A DNA stretch of 64,000 bases, from NCBI RefSeq assembly GCF_014646295.1, contig NZ_BMNE01000005.1:225743-289742 (forward strand), in the 5' to 3' direction. Each line of letters begins with the position of its first letter. Position 1 is the first letter of the stretch. Shown here piece after piece: positions 16,688 to 23,796 of this stretch. Origin of the DNA: Nocardia rhizosphaerihabitans (lineage in GTDB: Bacteria; Actinomycetota; Actinomycetes; Mycobacteriales; Mycobacteriaceae). Made by a program: the position numbers and the translations under genes. The notes under the pieces are model-generated. The model had not been told where the DNA came from and made no database searches. It worked only from the letters and a program-made list of their open reading frames with translations.

Positions 16688-17299
16688 TTACAGCGGAGGG
16701 GCGACGTCGGCCTTGGATGCCCTGGCGTCACCGGAATCGTGTGCGGCCCACCAGCGGCGACCGCCTTCGATGAACTCCGCCATGGGGATTTCCTTGCCAC
16801 CGAGGTCGGTGACGGTGATCTTGTCGAACCAGACGCGGACATCGAGTTCCCGCGGATCGATGCCCTCCTCCTGGGAGAACTCGATGACGTGCGCGGCGAT
16901 GCGCTGATCGAGCACCGTGTCGAAGCTGAGCAGCTCGCTCCACAGGGTCCAGCCGCTGTCGTCGAGATCGATGAATTCCCAGCCGTGCAGCCCGCCGCCG
17001 CCGAAGCTCTCGATCGCTTCGTCGAGTTGGTCGAGGGTCAGCGGGAGGACCCTGGCCTCGATGTCGTCCCAGCGCTGGATGCGCAGGGAAGCGGCGACCC
17101 GGGTGACTCCGGTGAAGGTGAGCAGGACTTTCGCCTCGGTCGGCGCCGGTCCGTCGGCGGGTAGCGTCAGCACCTCGAGAGCGAGTTGCAGCCGCCCCGC
17201 CGTGGCGTCCACCTCTACTCCGAGACAGGTTGATTCGGACAAAGCGGTATTCAGGCCGTTGATGTCGAAACTGTCGAGTAGCCCCCTGCTCACGTTCAT
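16688..17299 (-). CDS. Hypothetical protein upstream of sodA
   Basis: A 203-residue soluble protein starting at ATG 17299. It opens 'MNVSRGLLDSFDINGLNTAL' and shows alternating beta strands through about residue 80, an acidic middle with 'GWEFIDLDDSGWTLWSEL', and 'ELDVRVWFDKITVTDLGG'. The middle looks like an immunity/SUKH-type or YbjN-like fold, but this is only an impression. There is no signal peptide, Cys or catalytic motif. It is in the same direction as sodA, 140 bp upstream, so each probably has its own promoter. Mycobacteria also carry a conserved unknown gene next to sodA, and this may be its equivalent. Confidence 0.65.
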   Translation of the reverse strand: MNVSRGLLDSFDINGLNTALSESTCLGVEVDATAGRLQLALEVLTLPADGPAPTEAKVLLTFTGVTRVAASLRIQRWDDIEARVLPLTLDQLDEAIESFGGGGLHGWEFIDLDDSGWTLWSELLSFDTVLDQRIAAHVIEFSQEEGIDPRELDVRVWFDKITVTDLGGKEIPMAEFIEGGRRWWAAHDSGDARASKADVAPPL

Positions 17300-17667
17300 G
17301 CGCTCAGGCTACCGATCTGGCCGCCCAGATCCCAGGATTTAGGATTTTCTCTAGTGATGTCGTTTTTATGGAACCGAAATGGCCCGGCTCGCGTCCAAGT
17401 AGATGTCGGGACCGATGTAACCGCGGAATCCCGACGTCAGCGGCGAACGGCCGCTCCGGGATGACATGGAGGGGAGTCCCGGATCGGCCGTTTCGCCGAC
17501 TGACTTCCCCCGTTCCACGTCGGTTGATAGCCCACGCCTCACGATTGTGTGCTGACCGATAGCTGAGTCCTGTGGATCAAGTTGTGGATTCTGTGGATAA
17601 CCCCCATCCATCCACAGACCGCGCACAGCGTCGCCCCCCGTCGCTTCCGGCATGGCAGGATCGAGAC
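17300..17667. other. Intergenic region with a two-tier hairpin and DnaA-box-like cluster
   Basis: About 370 bp without a credible gene between divergent units. It contains a two-tier inverted repeat: ATCCCG (17428-17433) with CGGGAT (17457-17462), nesting AGCGGC (17439-17444) with GCCGCT (17450-17455). To the right is a cluster of TGTGGAT repeats (separate entry). No open frame here has convincing protein composition. Confidence 0.5.
17571..17616. repeat. Cluster of DnaA-box-like TGTGGAT repeats
   Basis: Three direct copies of TGTGGAT begin at 17571, 17583 and 17592, and one inverted copy (ATCCACA) is at 17610-17616. The third, TGTGGATAA (17592-17600), is on its reverse strand TTATCCACA, a perfect match to the classic DnaA box; the others have one or more mismatches. 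They lie 52-97 bp upstream of the rhodanese start, so DnaA binding could affect that promoter. This is not the replication origin, since dnaA/dnaN are absent. Confidence 0.5.
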
Positions 17668-18027
17668 GTGACGAGCTCCGATGTCCCCACGGTGCCGGTG
17701 GGTGCGGTACCCGCCGCGTTCGACAACGCCGAGCCGGTGCCCGGCGCCCAGCTGCTCGACGTGCGCGAACCCGACGAGTGGGGGCTCGGCCACGCGCCGG
17801 GCGCGATCCACATCCCGATGGTCGACGTGCCGGCCAGGATCGACGAGATCGACATCGACGCCGAGGTCTACGTCGTGTGCAGGCAGGGCGGGCGCTCGAT
17901 CGAGGTCGTGAAGTACCTGGCCCACATCGGATACGAGGCAGTGAACGTCGCGGGGGGAATGGTGGCCTGGCAGCAGACCGGCCGCCCGGTGGTCGCCGAC
18001 GGCGAGCACGAAGCCAAGATCTACTAG
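17668..18027 (+). CDS. Rhodanese-like domain protein
   Basis: A 119-residue single rhodanese domain starting at GTG 17668 (CAGGA upstream). It has the N-terminal 'QLLDVREPDEWGLGHAPGAIHIPM' and the active-site loop 'VYVVCRQGGRS' with Cys71, followed by 'YLAHIGYEAVNVAGGMVAWQQTGRP'. The catalytic cysteine would carry a persulfide for sulfur transfer. Single-domain forms serve thiosulfate:cyanide or general sulfane-sulfur transfer; the acceptor is unknown. It is followed after 19 bp by the DUF4328 gene and then glpQ, so it may be first in a three-gene unit. The promoter region carries DnaA-box-like repeats. Confidence 0.9.
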   Translation: MTSSDVPTVPVGAVPAAFDNAEPVPGAQLLDVREPDEWGLGHAPGAIHIPMVDVPARIDEIDIDAEVYVVCRQGGRSIEVVKYLAHIGYEAVNVAGGMVAWQQTGRPVVADGEHEAKIY

Positions 18028-18046
18028 TCCGGAACGGGGTGCGCGG

Positions 18047-19087
18047 GTGAGTTCGGTGGTGCAACCATGTGCACGCTGTGGCGCGCGGTGGGCCGTGCAG
18101 GGCGCGCCGATGCACTGGTGCCCGCGCTGCCGTGGCGTGCTGCTGTCGCCGGGCAAGGTCGACGCGCCCGCCTCCCAGCGCAACTACCGCTGGGTCGCGC
18201 GCAGGCCGGATCACCGCATCCGCAAGGCCGGGGCGCCGGCCACGTCCGCACCGCTCGGCCCGACCCCGCGCTACACCGAGATTCCGCGCTGGGGCCTGCT
18301 CGATCCGCCGCCCGCGCCCGGTCGCGCGCCGGAGCGGCCGCTGCGTGGCATCGCGGCCAACCGAGATCTCCTGCTTGTCGTCACCGCGCTGGCCTTCCTG
18401 GTCGCGGCCTTCGCCGAATACGGCCGGTACCTGATCCTGCTGCGCAATCGGACCACCCTCATCCCCAGCTGGCTGCTGTGGATCTCCGACATGTCGGTGT
18501 GGGTGTTCGGCGTCATCGCGCCGCTGTGTGCCCTCACCACCGCGCTCGCGCTGGTCGCGTGGCTGATCGAAGCGCGTCGCGCGCGGTTCGCCGCGCAGGG
18601 CAGGCGCGATCCGCGGCGCCGGTGGTCGCTGATCCTCGGCTGCCTGGTGCCCGGCGTGAACCTGATCTGGCCTGGCGTCTTCCTCACCGAGCTGCTCGGG
18701 CCCGCAGCCGATCCGCGTGCCCTGCGGGCCGTGCGGATCTGGTGGGCGGCCTGGGTGCTCAGCGGCCTGATCCTCGTCGGCGCGACGCTGTGGCGTGACG
18801 CGTCGACCCTGCAGGCCGAGGCGGACGGTGTCTCCTTCACCGCATTCAGCAACCTGTGCGCGGCCGGGTTCGCGGTGCTCACGCTGTGGACGGTCCGCCA
18901 GCTCGAAGGCCGCGACCTGCGTGGCGCGCCGCGCACAGCGCACCGCTGGGTGATGGCCGCCGATCCCGCCGAGGTCGTCATCGCCCCGGTCCAGCCCGGA
19001 GTGCCGGGGACCGGGCAGGATGAGGTTGAACGCGCGAATCCCGCCGAAACAGGCGAGAATACGCAGGAGGAGGTTGTGGCCAAGTGA
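18047..19087 (+). CDS. DUF4328 membrane protein with N-terminal zinc-ribbon
   Basis: A 346-residue protein from GTG 18047. The N-terminus has two Cys pairs ('PCARCGARW' and 'WCPRCRGVLL'), a zinc-ribbon. A Pro-rich linker follows, then about six membrane helices from residue 105 to 290 ('LLLVVTALAFLVAAFAEYGRYL', 'GVIAPLCALTTALALVAWLIEA', 'LILGCLVPGVNLIWPGVFLTEL'). The last, with the 'PGVNLIWPxVFxxEL' phrase, is typical of DUF4328. The C-terminal tail is acidic and cytoplasmic. The function is unknown. Its stop overlaps the glpQ start by 4 bases (GTGA), so the two are coupled. Mycobacterium tuberculosis has a membrane protein gene (Rv3843c) beside glpQ1 in the same way. Confidence 0.85.
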   Translation: MSSVVQPCARCGARWAVQGAPMHWCPRCRGVLLSPGKVDAPASQRNYRWVARRPDHRIRKAGAPATSAPLGPTPRYTEIPRWGLLDPPPAPGRAPERPLRGIAANRDLLLVVTALAFLVAAFAEYGRYLILLRNRTTLIPSWLLWISDMSVWVFGVIAPLCALTTALALVAWLIEARRARFAAQGRRDPRRRWSLILGCLVPGVNLIWPGVFLTELLGPAADPRALRAVRIWWAAWVLSGLILVGATLWRDASTLQAEADGVSFTAFSNLCAAGFAVLTLWTVRQLEGRDLRGAPRTAHRWVMAADPAEVVIAPVQPGVPGTGQDEVERANPAETGENTQEEVVAK

Positions 19088-19851
19088 GCCAGGGCAATCG
19101 CGCGCCATTCGTTGTCGCGCACCGTGGTGCGTCTGCGGCGCGCCCCGAGCACACCCTCGCCGCCTACGAGCTGGCGCTCGAGCAGGGTGCCGACGGTGTC
19201 GAGTGCGACGTCCGGCTGACCCGCGACGGGCACCTGGTCTGCGTGCACGACCGCACTGTCGACCGCACCTCCGACGCCACCGGCCTGGTCAGCGAACTGA
19301 CCCTGGCCGAACTGCGCGACATGAACTTCGGCACCGAGGACGCGCCGTCCGGTGTCCTTGCCCTCAGCGATCTGATCGGCCTCGTGCTCGATTGGCGCAG
19401 CAGGCCGACCAAGCTGTTCATCGAGACCAAGCACCCCGTGCGCTACGGCGCGCTGGTGGAGAACAAGGTGCTCGCCGAACTCCAGCGTTTCGGGATCGCC
19501 ACGCCCGCCTCGGCCGACCACTCCCGCGCGGTGGTGATGTCGTTCGCCGCGACCGCGGTCTGGCGGATCCGCCGCGCCGCCCCGCTGCTGCCCACAGTGC
19601 TGCTGGGCGAATCCTCGCGCTTCCTCGGTGGTGGCGCCGCGACCACCGTCGGCGCGACCGCCGTCGGCCCGTCGGTGAAGACGCTGCGCGAGCATCCCGA
19701 ACTCGTCGACAAGGCCGCCGCGGCGGGCCGCGCCACCTACTGCTGGACCGTCGACGATCCCGACGACGTGAAATTGTGCGCCGACCTCGGCGTCAGCTGG
19801 GTCGCCACGAATCACCCCGGCCGCACCAAGGCACTGCTCGCCGGCGTGTGA
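19084..19851 (+). CDS. glpQ: Glycerophosphodiester phosphodiesterase
   Basis: A 255-residue GDPD-family TIM barrel. The start 'FVVAHRGASAARPEHTLAAYELALEQGADGVECDVRLTRDG'-type region carries the catalytic HRG (His13, Arg14), the metal-binding Glu/Asp of 'GVECDVRLT' and the second histidine in 'LVCVHDRTVDRT'. Later strands include 'LFIETKHP' and 'TYCWTVDDPDDV'. It hydrolyses glycerophosphodiesters to sn-glycerol-3-phosphate and an alcohol, salvaging lipid head groups. No signal peptide is visible, suggesting a cytosolic enzyme like UgpQ, although mycobacterial GlpQ1 has been found exported. GTG 19084 overlaps the upstream DUF4328 stop, so it is translationally coupled. Confidence 0.93.
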   Translation: MSQGNRAPFVVAHRGASAARPEHTLAAYELALEQGADGVECDVRLTRDGHLVCVHDRTVDRTSDATGLVSELTLAELRDMNFGTEDAPSGVLALSDLIGLVLDWRSRPTKLFIETKHPVRYGALVENKVLAELQRFGIATPASADHSRAVVMSFAATAVWRIRRAAPLLPTVLLGESSRFLGGGAATTVGATAVGPSVKTLREHPELVDKAAAAGRATYCWTVDDPDDVKLCADLGVSWVATNHPGRTKALLAGV

Positions 19852-19905
19852 GTTTTCCGCCGGGTCGCGCGCAACGACATCGCCTCCCGGCCATAAACTC
19901 TCGCC

Positions 19906-20826
19906 GTGGGTAAAAGCAAGCGGAACAGTCCGAAGCCCGACAGTAATCGGGCTCAGCGTCTCGCCGAGCGGCGTGCGGCGCAGGAGCAGGCATCTGCGGC
20001 CCCGACGCGGCCGTTCGAGGGGCTTGCTGCCGAATGTGATCTGGTGGCGCTGCGGGAGTTCGTGCCGTCGGCGACCGCGACCTTGAAGCTGGTGCCCGGT
20101 GTCGCCGCCGAGCGCTCGGTGACGCTGGCGACGGTGCTGCCCGGTGCGGTGGCCGCGCTGGTCCGCGCCGGCGACGAGCCGGTCGGCTTCGTCGGCACGC
20201 AGATGCAGCACCAGGGCACCGACCCGTCGGCCGATATCGCCGCGGCGATCCTGTGGACGCAGTCCGCCGAGCCCGGTGAGTCGCTGAACTCGGCCGAGTC
20301 CGTCGAGGGCGGTCCGCGCCTGGCCGACGTCATCGATCCGGGCGCCGACCTGGAGCTCACCGTGCACCAGGACTTCGACTGGTGGGTGCCGGAGGGCGTG
20401 ACCCCCGATCCGCAGGTGGCGGCGACGATCGAGCAGGCCAAGCAGGCCATCATGCCGTCGGCGCGCCTGGACCTGGGCGGCGACGGTGTCGGCGCGGCCT
20501 GGTGGGTCGACGCGGGCGAGAAGGCGCATGTGCGCTGGGTGCGTCCCGAGGACGAGGACAAGCTGATGCTGGCGCTGGCTCGCGTGCACGCCAGCGGTGG
20601 TCTGCACATGGGCGAGGGCTCGCGCTTCGCCGGTTCGTTCCGTACGCACGGCCTGCTGGTGCCGGTGTTCGATCTCGATCCCGAGCGGCACCCGACCGAG
20701 TGGGAGGCGCCCGCCCGCGAGTTCGGTGCGCGGCTGGCCGAGGCGCTGGCCTCGGATGCCCCGATGACGGGCGAGGAGCGTCGTTCGCGCGACGGCCTGC
20801 GTTCGCGCCAGGTCACCCTGCGCTGA
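19906..20826 (+). CDS. DUF5926 family protein
   Basis: A 306-residue soluble protein from GTG 19906. The N-terminus is basic ('MGKSKRNSPKPDSNRAQRLAE', truncated here) with an Arg/Ala/Gln helix. The rest is a conserved alpha/beta body including 'AAECDLVALREFVPSATA', 'VGFVGTQMQHQGTDPSAD' and 'DFDWWVPEGVTPD'. This matches the actinobacterial family I recall as DUF5926, some members of which were called topoisomerase II-like on weak grounds; no such motif is visible. The basic N-terminal arm could bind nucleic acid or ribosomes. It is in line with glpQ but 55 bp away. A repeat element and a tiny gene follow. Confidence 0.85.
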   Translation: MGKSKRNSPKPDSNRAQRLAERRAAQEQASAAPTRPFEGLAAECDLVALREFVPSATATLKLVPGVAAERSVTLATVLPGAVAALVRAGDEPVGFVGTQMQHQGTDPSADIAAAILWTQSAEPGESLNSAESVEGGPRLADVIDPGADLELTVHQDFDWWVPEGVTPDPQVAATIEQAKQAIMPSARLDLGGDGVGAAWWVDAGEKAHVRWVRPEDEDKLMLALARVHASGGLHMGEGSRFAGSFRTHGLLVPVFDLDPERHPTEWEAPAREFGARLAEALASDAPMTGEERRSRDGLRSRQVTLR

Positions 20827-20840
20827 ACTAAATGAAATAA

Positions 20841-20909
20841 GCCTCTTTCACTTGCCGGGGTCGGCTAGGTTCGCGCCTACGCCGGCCAATCGGCGAAGAG
20901 GAAAGAGGC
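20841..20909 (+). promoter_or_regulatory. Self-complementary leader that can mask the ribosome site of the 31-aa gene
   Basis: GCCTCTTTC (20841-20849) is exactly complementary to GAAAGAGGC (20901-20909), which contains the ribosome-binding site of the small gene at 20914. An inner small hairpin (CGCCG/CGGCG around 20880-20895) lies between. If the transcript begins upstream of 20841, the site would be sequestered; this is structural inference only. Confidence 0.5.
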
Positions 20910-20913
20910 ACCA

Positions 20914-21009
20914 ATGGAATTTCTGGGTTCTGTCGCCGGTCTCGCTCAGATGGTGATCGGCACCATTCTCGCCAATACCGGCTCGGGTGGTTCCGGCTCC
21001 GGCTGGTGA
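20914..21009 (+). CDS. 31-residue hydrophobic small protein
   Basis: ATG 20914 to TGA 21009 encodes 31 residues beginning 'MEFLGSVAGLAQMVIGT' and ending in a Gly/Ser/Trp tail ('GSGGSGSGW'). The first 20 residues form a short hydrophobic, amphipathic-capable helix. A strong ribosome site (GAAAGAGG) lies 5 bases upstream and a 14-bp-stem terminator begins 9 bp after the stop, so transcription and translation signals are unusually good for so short a frame. It resembles in size the tiny membrane/porin-like peptides of mycolate-bearing actinobacteria, but I cannot assign it. It is convergent with bfrB. Confidence 0.6.
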   Translation: MEFLGSVAGLAQMVIGTILANTGSGGSGSGW

Positions 21010-21017
21010 AACGCAGA

Positions 21018-21052
21018 ACGGATTCGGCTCGCTGCTCGCGAGCCGAATCCGT
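21018..21052. terminator. Strong bidirectional terminator between 31-aa gene and bfrB
   Basis: ACGGATTCGGCTCG (21018-21031) pairs perfectly with CGAGCCGAATCCGT (21039-21052), a 14-bp stem with a 7-base loop. It sits 9 bp after the small gene and 7 bp beyond the bfrB stop, serving both convergent genes. Confidence 0.85.
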
Positions 21053-21059
21053 GCCGATG

Positions 21060-21644
21060 TCAGACGTGGCCGCCGGCGGCGGCAGGGGCACCGGACGCGT
21101 CGGACGGGGTAGACATCTCCCGCGCGATGAAGTTCTCCAGGTCGAACAGGTTCGATCCGGCCCGGTCGGCGATGTTGAGCAGCGTGTTCATGCGCGCGAC
21201 TTCCTCGACCTGCTCCTTGAGGAACCACTGCATGAACTGCTCGCCCAGGTAGTCGCCTTCCTCGCGGGCGGTGCTGGCCAGTTGAATGATCTGGTCGGTG
21301 ACCGTCTTTTCCTGGGACAAAGCCAGCGCGATCGGCTCGCGGGCGTCCTCGAAATGTGACTTGGCCGCATCGATGCCCGCGATGTCGATGCTGATATCGC
21401 GGTCGAGGAAGTACTGAACGATCATCATCGCGTGGTTACGTTCTTCTACGGACTGTGCGTAGAACCGCTTGGCCAGCTGCGGCAGATCGGCATTGTCGAA
21501 CCACACCGCAATGGCGATGTACTGGTGTTCGGCGTTGAACTCATGTCGGATCTGATCTTGAAGCAGGCTGTGGAATTTGCTGCGCGGGGTTTCCGAATGA
21601 CTCGACATGCCGGCAACATTAGCGCTGGTCACAGGGGTTGTCAT
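21060..21644 (-). CDS. bfrB: Ferritin (BfrB type)
   Basis: About 194 residues, a four-helix-bundle ferritin close to mycobacterial BfrB. Ferroxidase ligands are intact (numbered from ATG 21644): Glu35 in 'QIRHEFNAEHQY', Glu68 and His71 in 'SVEERNHAMM', the later Glu of 'SQEKTVTDQ', and the Glu pair region of 'WFLKEQVEEVARM'. The C-terminal tail 'SGAPAAAGGHV' matches the BfrB type. It forms a 24-mer that oxidises and stores iron. ATG 21608 is an alternative start that aligns better with BfrB; ATG 21644 has the better-spaced AAGG. A 15-bp direct repeat resembling IdeR half-sites lies just upstream. The second ferritin gene ends at that repeat. Confidence 0.95.
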   Translation of the reverse strand: MTTPVTSANVAGMSSHSETPRSKFHSLLQDQIRHEFNAEHQYIAIAVWFDNADLPQLAKRFYAQSVEERNHAMMIVQYFLDRDISIDIAGIDAAKSHFEDAREPIALALSQEKTVTDQIIQLASTAREEGDYLGEQFMQWFLKEQVEEVARMNTLLNIADRAGSNLFDLENFIAREMSTPSDASGAPAAAGGHV

Positions 21645-21666
21645 CCAAGTGCAACCTTATTGAGGG

Positions 21667-21696
21667 AAGTATTTCCTAACCAAGTATTCCCTAACT
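21667..21696 (-). promoter_or_regulatory. Tandem 15-bp repeats with IdeR half-sites upstream of bfrB
   Basis: AAGTATTTCCTAACC (21667-21681) and AAGTATTCCCTAACT (21682-21696) are consecutive 15-bp copies. On the bfrB strand each begins TTAGG, and the pair contains GGTTAGG and AGTTAGG, the left halves of the IdeR/DtxR box (TTAGGTTAGGCTAACCTAA); the right halves are poor. Mycobacterial bfrB also has tandem IdeR boxes and is activated by iron-loaded IdeR. Confidence 0.6.
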
Positions 21697-22231
21697 AAAC
21701 CTGCCCTGCCCCAGCCATTTTCGGCGCTGTGTTGTCCACCGGGACCTTGCCCGTCAGCTCGCGCCGAATGAATTCCTCTACGTCGAACAGATTTTGCTGG
21801 CGGTCCAGCACGGTGAGCAGTGTGCTCATCTCCGCGACGTCGGCCACCTGTTCTTTGAGGAACCACTGCACGAATTGTTCACCGAGATAATCGTGGGCGG
21901 TGCGCGCCGCCGCGGCGAGTCCGCTGATCTGCCCGGTGGCCGTGCGCTCGCGGTCGAGCAGGAAGGCGATCGCGGCGCGCGGCGAATCGAACTCCGAGCG
22001 CACCTCGTCGAGGCCCCCGATCGTCACCGAGACGTCGCGGTCGAGCAGATACTGGACCATCCGCATCGCATGGCCGCGGCTCTGCGCGGACCGGGCGTAG
22101 GTCTGCGCGGCCAGCTCGGGTAGTCGCTGCGTGTCGAAGTACACGGCGGCGGCCAGATACTGTTGCGCGGCGGTCAACCCGTGCTGGATCTGGTCGCGCA
22201 GCAGCTCGATGAACGAACGGTCCTCGGCCAT
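21695..22231 (-). CDS. Second ferritin-like protein with degenerate ferroxidase centre
   Basis: A 178-residue paralogue of bfrB. The fold signature is kept ('LTAAQQYLAAAVYFDTQRLPELA', 'YLLDRDVSVTIGGLDEVRSEFD', 'LGEQFVQWFLKEQV'), but ligands are changed. The first-helix Glu is Gly18 ('QIQHGLTAAQQ'), the ExxH Glu is Ser51 ('AQSRGHAMRM', with His54 kept), and a fourth-helix Glu is Ala ('KEQVADVAEM'). It is therefore unlikely to oxidise iron normally and may be a structural or mixed-cage subunit. It lies directly upstream of bfrB in the same direction, with only the IdeR-like repeat between them. Duplication followed by loss of catalysis is the simplest history. Confidence 0.88.
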   Translation of the reverse strand: MAEDRSFIELLRDQIQHGLTAAQQYLAAAVYFDTQRLPELAAQTYARSAQSRGHAMRMVQYLLDRDVSVTIGGLDEVRSEFDSPRAAIAFLLDRERTATGQISGLAAAARTAHDYLGEQFVQWFLKEQVADVAEMSTLLTVLDRQQNLFDVEEFIRRELTGKVPVDNTAPKMAGAGQV

Positions 22232-22241
22232 ACCGTCGACG

Positions 22242-23663
22242 TTACCGCGTCAGCAGGTTCTCGGGAATCTGTTGGTCGTTGGCCAGTGCCTCGAAGAAGC
22301 CGGGCGCCTTCGACTTGTCCCACAGCAGCACATTGCCCACGTCGGTGTCGTCGAAGCCGCCGATCGGCACGCTGGTGGTGACGGTGTCGCCGCGCATCGC
22401 CCAGCCGAGCGCGGCCAGGTTCCAGATGTGGTCGCCGTCATCGACTTTCAGCGAACCGGCCACGCCGGTGGCCATCGGCCACAGCGCGAACGGGTTGGCC
22501 AGCGTGCCCATGCTCGTCGCCTTCTTCAGCAGTGCCGACATGAACAGCCGCTGATGGTTCATCCGGTCGACATCGGCGCGCGGGGTGGCCCGTGTCCGCA
22601 CGAATCCGAGCGCCTCCGGCCCGCTGAGCTCCTGACAGCCCGCGGGCAGGTCCAGCCCGGCGAGCGGGTCGACGATCGGCTCGTCCAGGCACATCTCGAT
22701 CCCGCCGAGCGCGTCGACGACGCCGGCGAAACCGCCGAAGCCGATCTGGGCGTAGTGGTCGATCCGCAGGCCGGTCGCGATCTCGACCGTCTGCACCAGC
22801 AGCGGCGCGCCGCCGAGGGCGAACGACGCGTTGAGCTTGTCCTTGCCGTGGCCGGGAATGCTGACATACGAGTCGCGCGGCAGGCTGACCATCGTGGTCG
22901 GCCCGGAGGACGGGATGTGCACCAGCATGATCGTGTCGGTGCGTTCGGGGCCGGTGTCGCCGCCGGTCGCCAGTTCCTGCTCCTGCTCGGTCGACAGGTC
23001 ACCGCGGCCGTCGGAACCGACAAGCAGCCAGTTCGTGCCCGGCGTATTGCCGATCCGGTCGCTGTAGGAGGTGAGGGCGGGGATCCGGGTGAGCGAGTTG
23101 TCGAGGTGGATGACCGCGGCGATCAGCCCGACGATCAGCGCCACCACGATCAGCATCAGCCACCGGAACGGATGGCGTCGACGAGGCCGGCGCGGCGGCC
23201 TGGCCTGCCTGCCCGCATCGGGCGGGGGCGGGGTGCGCCGGGGCGGGATGGCGTCGTGATGGGGGACCGGGCGCTGGGTCGGTGCGTGCCGGACCGGCTC
23301 GCGATGCGGCACCGGGCGCTGCGGCGGCGCGTGCCTGCGCGGCTGCTCGGGTGGCATCTGGGAGTACGCCAGCGGCTCCCCGCGGCCGTCCCGGTGCAGG
23401 ACCTGGGTTGGTTCGATGTGCGAGGCGGGCGGTTCGCGGCGTGGTGCGGGGTTGTAGCGGACCGTCGGGCCATCGCCGGGCGGGGGCATGCGCCCGCCCG
23501 GGGGGTTGCCGCGGCGGACCGTCGGATCGTTGCCGGACGGCAGCGGGCGGTCCTGACGTGGACCGTTGCCGCGCCCAGGCGGCAGCGGCGGACCGCCGGG
23601 GCGGCCTGCTTGCGGCGGCACCCGGCGCCTACGCGGGTCATCGCGGGGATCGTCGCCGTTCAT
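22242..23663 (-). CDS. LytR-CpsA-Psr (LCP) family protein
   Basis: About 473 residues. A long cytoplasmic N-terminus rich in Pro/Arg (residues 1-165) precedes one membrane helix ('FRWLMLIVVALIVGLIAAVIHL'). The extracellular LCP domain follows: 'NWLLVGSDGRGDLS', 'RTDTIMLVHIPSSGPTTMVSLPRDSYVSIPGHGKDKLNASFALGG'-type core, 'IDHYAQIGFGGFAGVVDALGGI' and 'GFVRTRATPRADVDRMNHQRLF'. The conserved Arg/Asp residues that bind polyprenyl pyrophosphate are present. LCP enzymes transfer arabinogalactan or other glycopolymers onto peptidoglycan. ATG 23663 is chosen over a GTG one codon earlier. The LytR_C tail domain is missing. It sits 11 bp upstream of the second ferritin gene on the same strand. Confidence 0.9.
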   Translation of the reverse strand: MNGDDPRDDPRRRRVPPQAGRPGGPPLPPGRGNGPRQDRPLPSGNDPTVRRGNPPGGRMPPPGDGPTVRYNPAPRREPPASHIEPTQVLHRDGRGEPLAYSQMPPEQPRRHAPPQRPVPHREPVRHAPTQRPVPHHDAIPPRRTPPPPDAGRQARPPRRPRRRHPFRWLMLIVVALIVGLIAAVIHLDNSLTRIPALTSYSDRIGNTPGTNWLLVGSDGRGDLSTEQEQELATGGDTGPERTDTIMLVHIPSSGPTTMVSLPRDSYVSIPGHGKDKLNASFALGGAPLLVQTVEIATGLRIDHYAQIGFGGFAGVVDALGGIEMCLDEPIVDPLAGLDLPAGCQELSGPEALGFVRTRATPRADVDRMNHQRLFMSALLKKATSMGTLANPFALWPMATGVAGSLKVDDGDHIWNLAALGWAMRGDTVTTSVPIGGFDDTDVGNVLLWDKSKAPGFFEALANDQQIPENLLTR

Positions 23664-23796
23664 CACTGGGGCACTCTACTGATCGTCGGGTGCGCGGGTC
23701 GGTTGTGCGCGCTCGGTCACTACTGGGATACCCCGCTCGGCCGCCCGTGTTAGCGCGAAACGCGGGGATGTGGCCGGACTCGCCGTGACACGCCGC

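Noticed and set aside
17368..17562. 65-codon rightward frame in the sodA-rhodanese spacer
   Set aside because: Arg/Pro-rich shadow-like composition and no ribosome site.
17572..17667. Longer N-terminus for the rhodanese gene
   Set aside because: The added residues translate the DnaA-like repeats and have no similarity to the family; the GTG at 17668 has the better ribosome site.
18271..20691. Long leftward frame opposite DUF4328, glpQ and DUF5926
   Set aside because: It runs across three recognisable genes in antisense; composition is Arg/Gln/Gly-rich.
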